Assembly (NCBI GenBank): GCA_964036155.1 | Contig: OZ038423.1 | Coordinates: 68,773,249 to 68,837,248 of the forward strand | Reading direction: 5' to 3' | Origin: Diploscapter coronatus | Taxonomy: Eukaryota > Nematoda > Chromadorea > Rhabditida > Rhabditidae | Length of the DNA: 64,000 nucleotides | Part shown: one piece after another, positions 63,801 through 64,000 of the stretch | How positions within the stretch are numbered: the first letter of the stretch is position 1 | Layout: every line of letters begins with the position of its first letter | The notes under the pieces: model-generated | Seen by the model: only the letters and a program-made list of their open reading frames with translations | Told to the model about the DNA's origin: nothing | Database searches by the model: none | Position numbers and translations under genes: made by a program

Positions 63801-64000
63801 TTATGAAAAGGCCAAAAATTCCTTCTGGAGTCTATTCAAAGTTGAGAAATTTCACTACGAGAATTGATTTTAGGCAAAACGGGAAAATCCGCTGACATTT
63901 AAGAGCGAAAGAATAACGCGAGTATGTAAGCGGCGGGATTAGCCTAAAAAATAGTCTGTTCTAGGTAATCTATTCAACCTCGATGAAATAGTGCATTTTT
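60813..64000. other. No supported gene
   Basis: Long AT- and purine-rich stretch. Open frames on both strands are low-complexity (Phe/Leu/Ser or Lys/Glu) and lack splice support. A good TATA-like GGTATATAAACGC lies at about 63298-63310 on the plus strand without a recognisable coding start after it. ACAACAACAACAACA repeats occur near 62080-62095. Confidence 0.5.

Overview
The window is nuclear DNA from a nematode. Small introns (about 41-50 nt up to several kb) split nearly every gene. Many start codons sit directly behind a TTTTCAG-type acceptor, as expected for spliced-leader trans-splicing. Gene content is also nematode-like: an nphp-4 homologue, a C-type lectin, UDP-glucuronosyltransferases, a secreted purple acid phosphatase, many small secreted proteins, and Tc1/mariner, hAT-like, SINE and LTR debris. 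The species cannot be named from sequence alone. Gene models below were built by hand from splice signals, reading phase and family knowledge.

Left part (1-18.7 kb). The plus-strand gene is a nephrocystin-4 homologue, a ciliary transition-zone protein, cut by or beginning near the left edge and ending at 14621. Two of its long introns hold antisense genes: a secreted protein with a pure cysteine-cluster core built from tiny exons (5133-6669) and a tyrosine-rich protein (10617-12821), with further tyrosine-rich exons at 9328-10315. Convergent to nphp-4 lie a purple acid phosphatase (14729-17483) and a single calponin-homology-domain protein (17827-18677), both on the minus strand.

Middle (18.7-30.8 kb). 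This stretch is AT-rich and gene-poor. It holds a fragmentary seven-transmembrane-like gene, a small secreted helical protein, a solo-LTR-like element, two copies of a tRNA-derived SINE, a foldback MITE, and a secreted protein with three C-type lectin domains (26826-30202).

Core cluster (30.8-54 kb), all on the minus strand. Two near-identical UDP-glucuronosyltransferase genes (about 3.4-3.9 kb duplicated blocks, introns included) bracket two tandem pairs. Each pair is a divergent HSP70 followed within 8-48 nt by a kelch-repeat gene. A third HSP70 relative with a destroyed ATPase signature and a long disordered tail follows. The repeated close HSP70-like/kelch coupling is the most unusual feature of the window: it looks like a two-gene operon duplicated in tandem, and in one pair an alternative splice would fuse the two frames. 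Mariner, hAT-like and foldback elements have entered introns here.

Right part (54-64 kb). A PPxY-containing single-pass membrane protein (55262-56409, minus), a complete seven-exon ribosomal protein L8/uL2 gene (57430-59907, plus), and a second small single-pass protein with a C-terminal PDZ-type ligand (60228-60812, minus). The last 3 kb shows no convincing gene.
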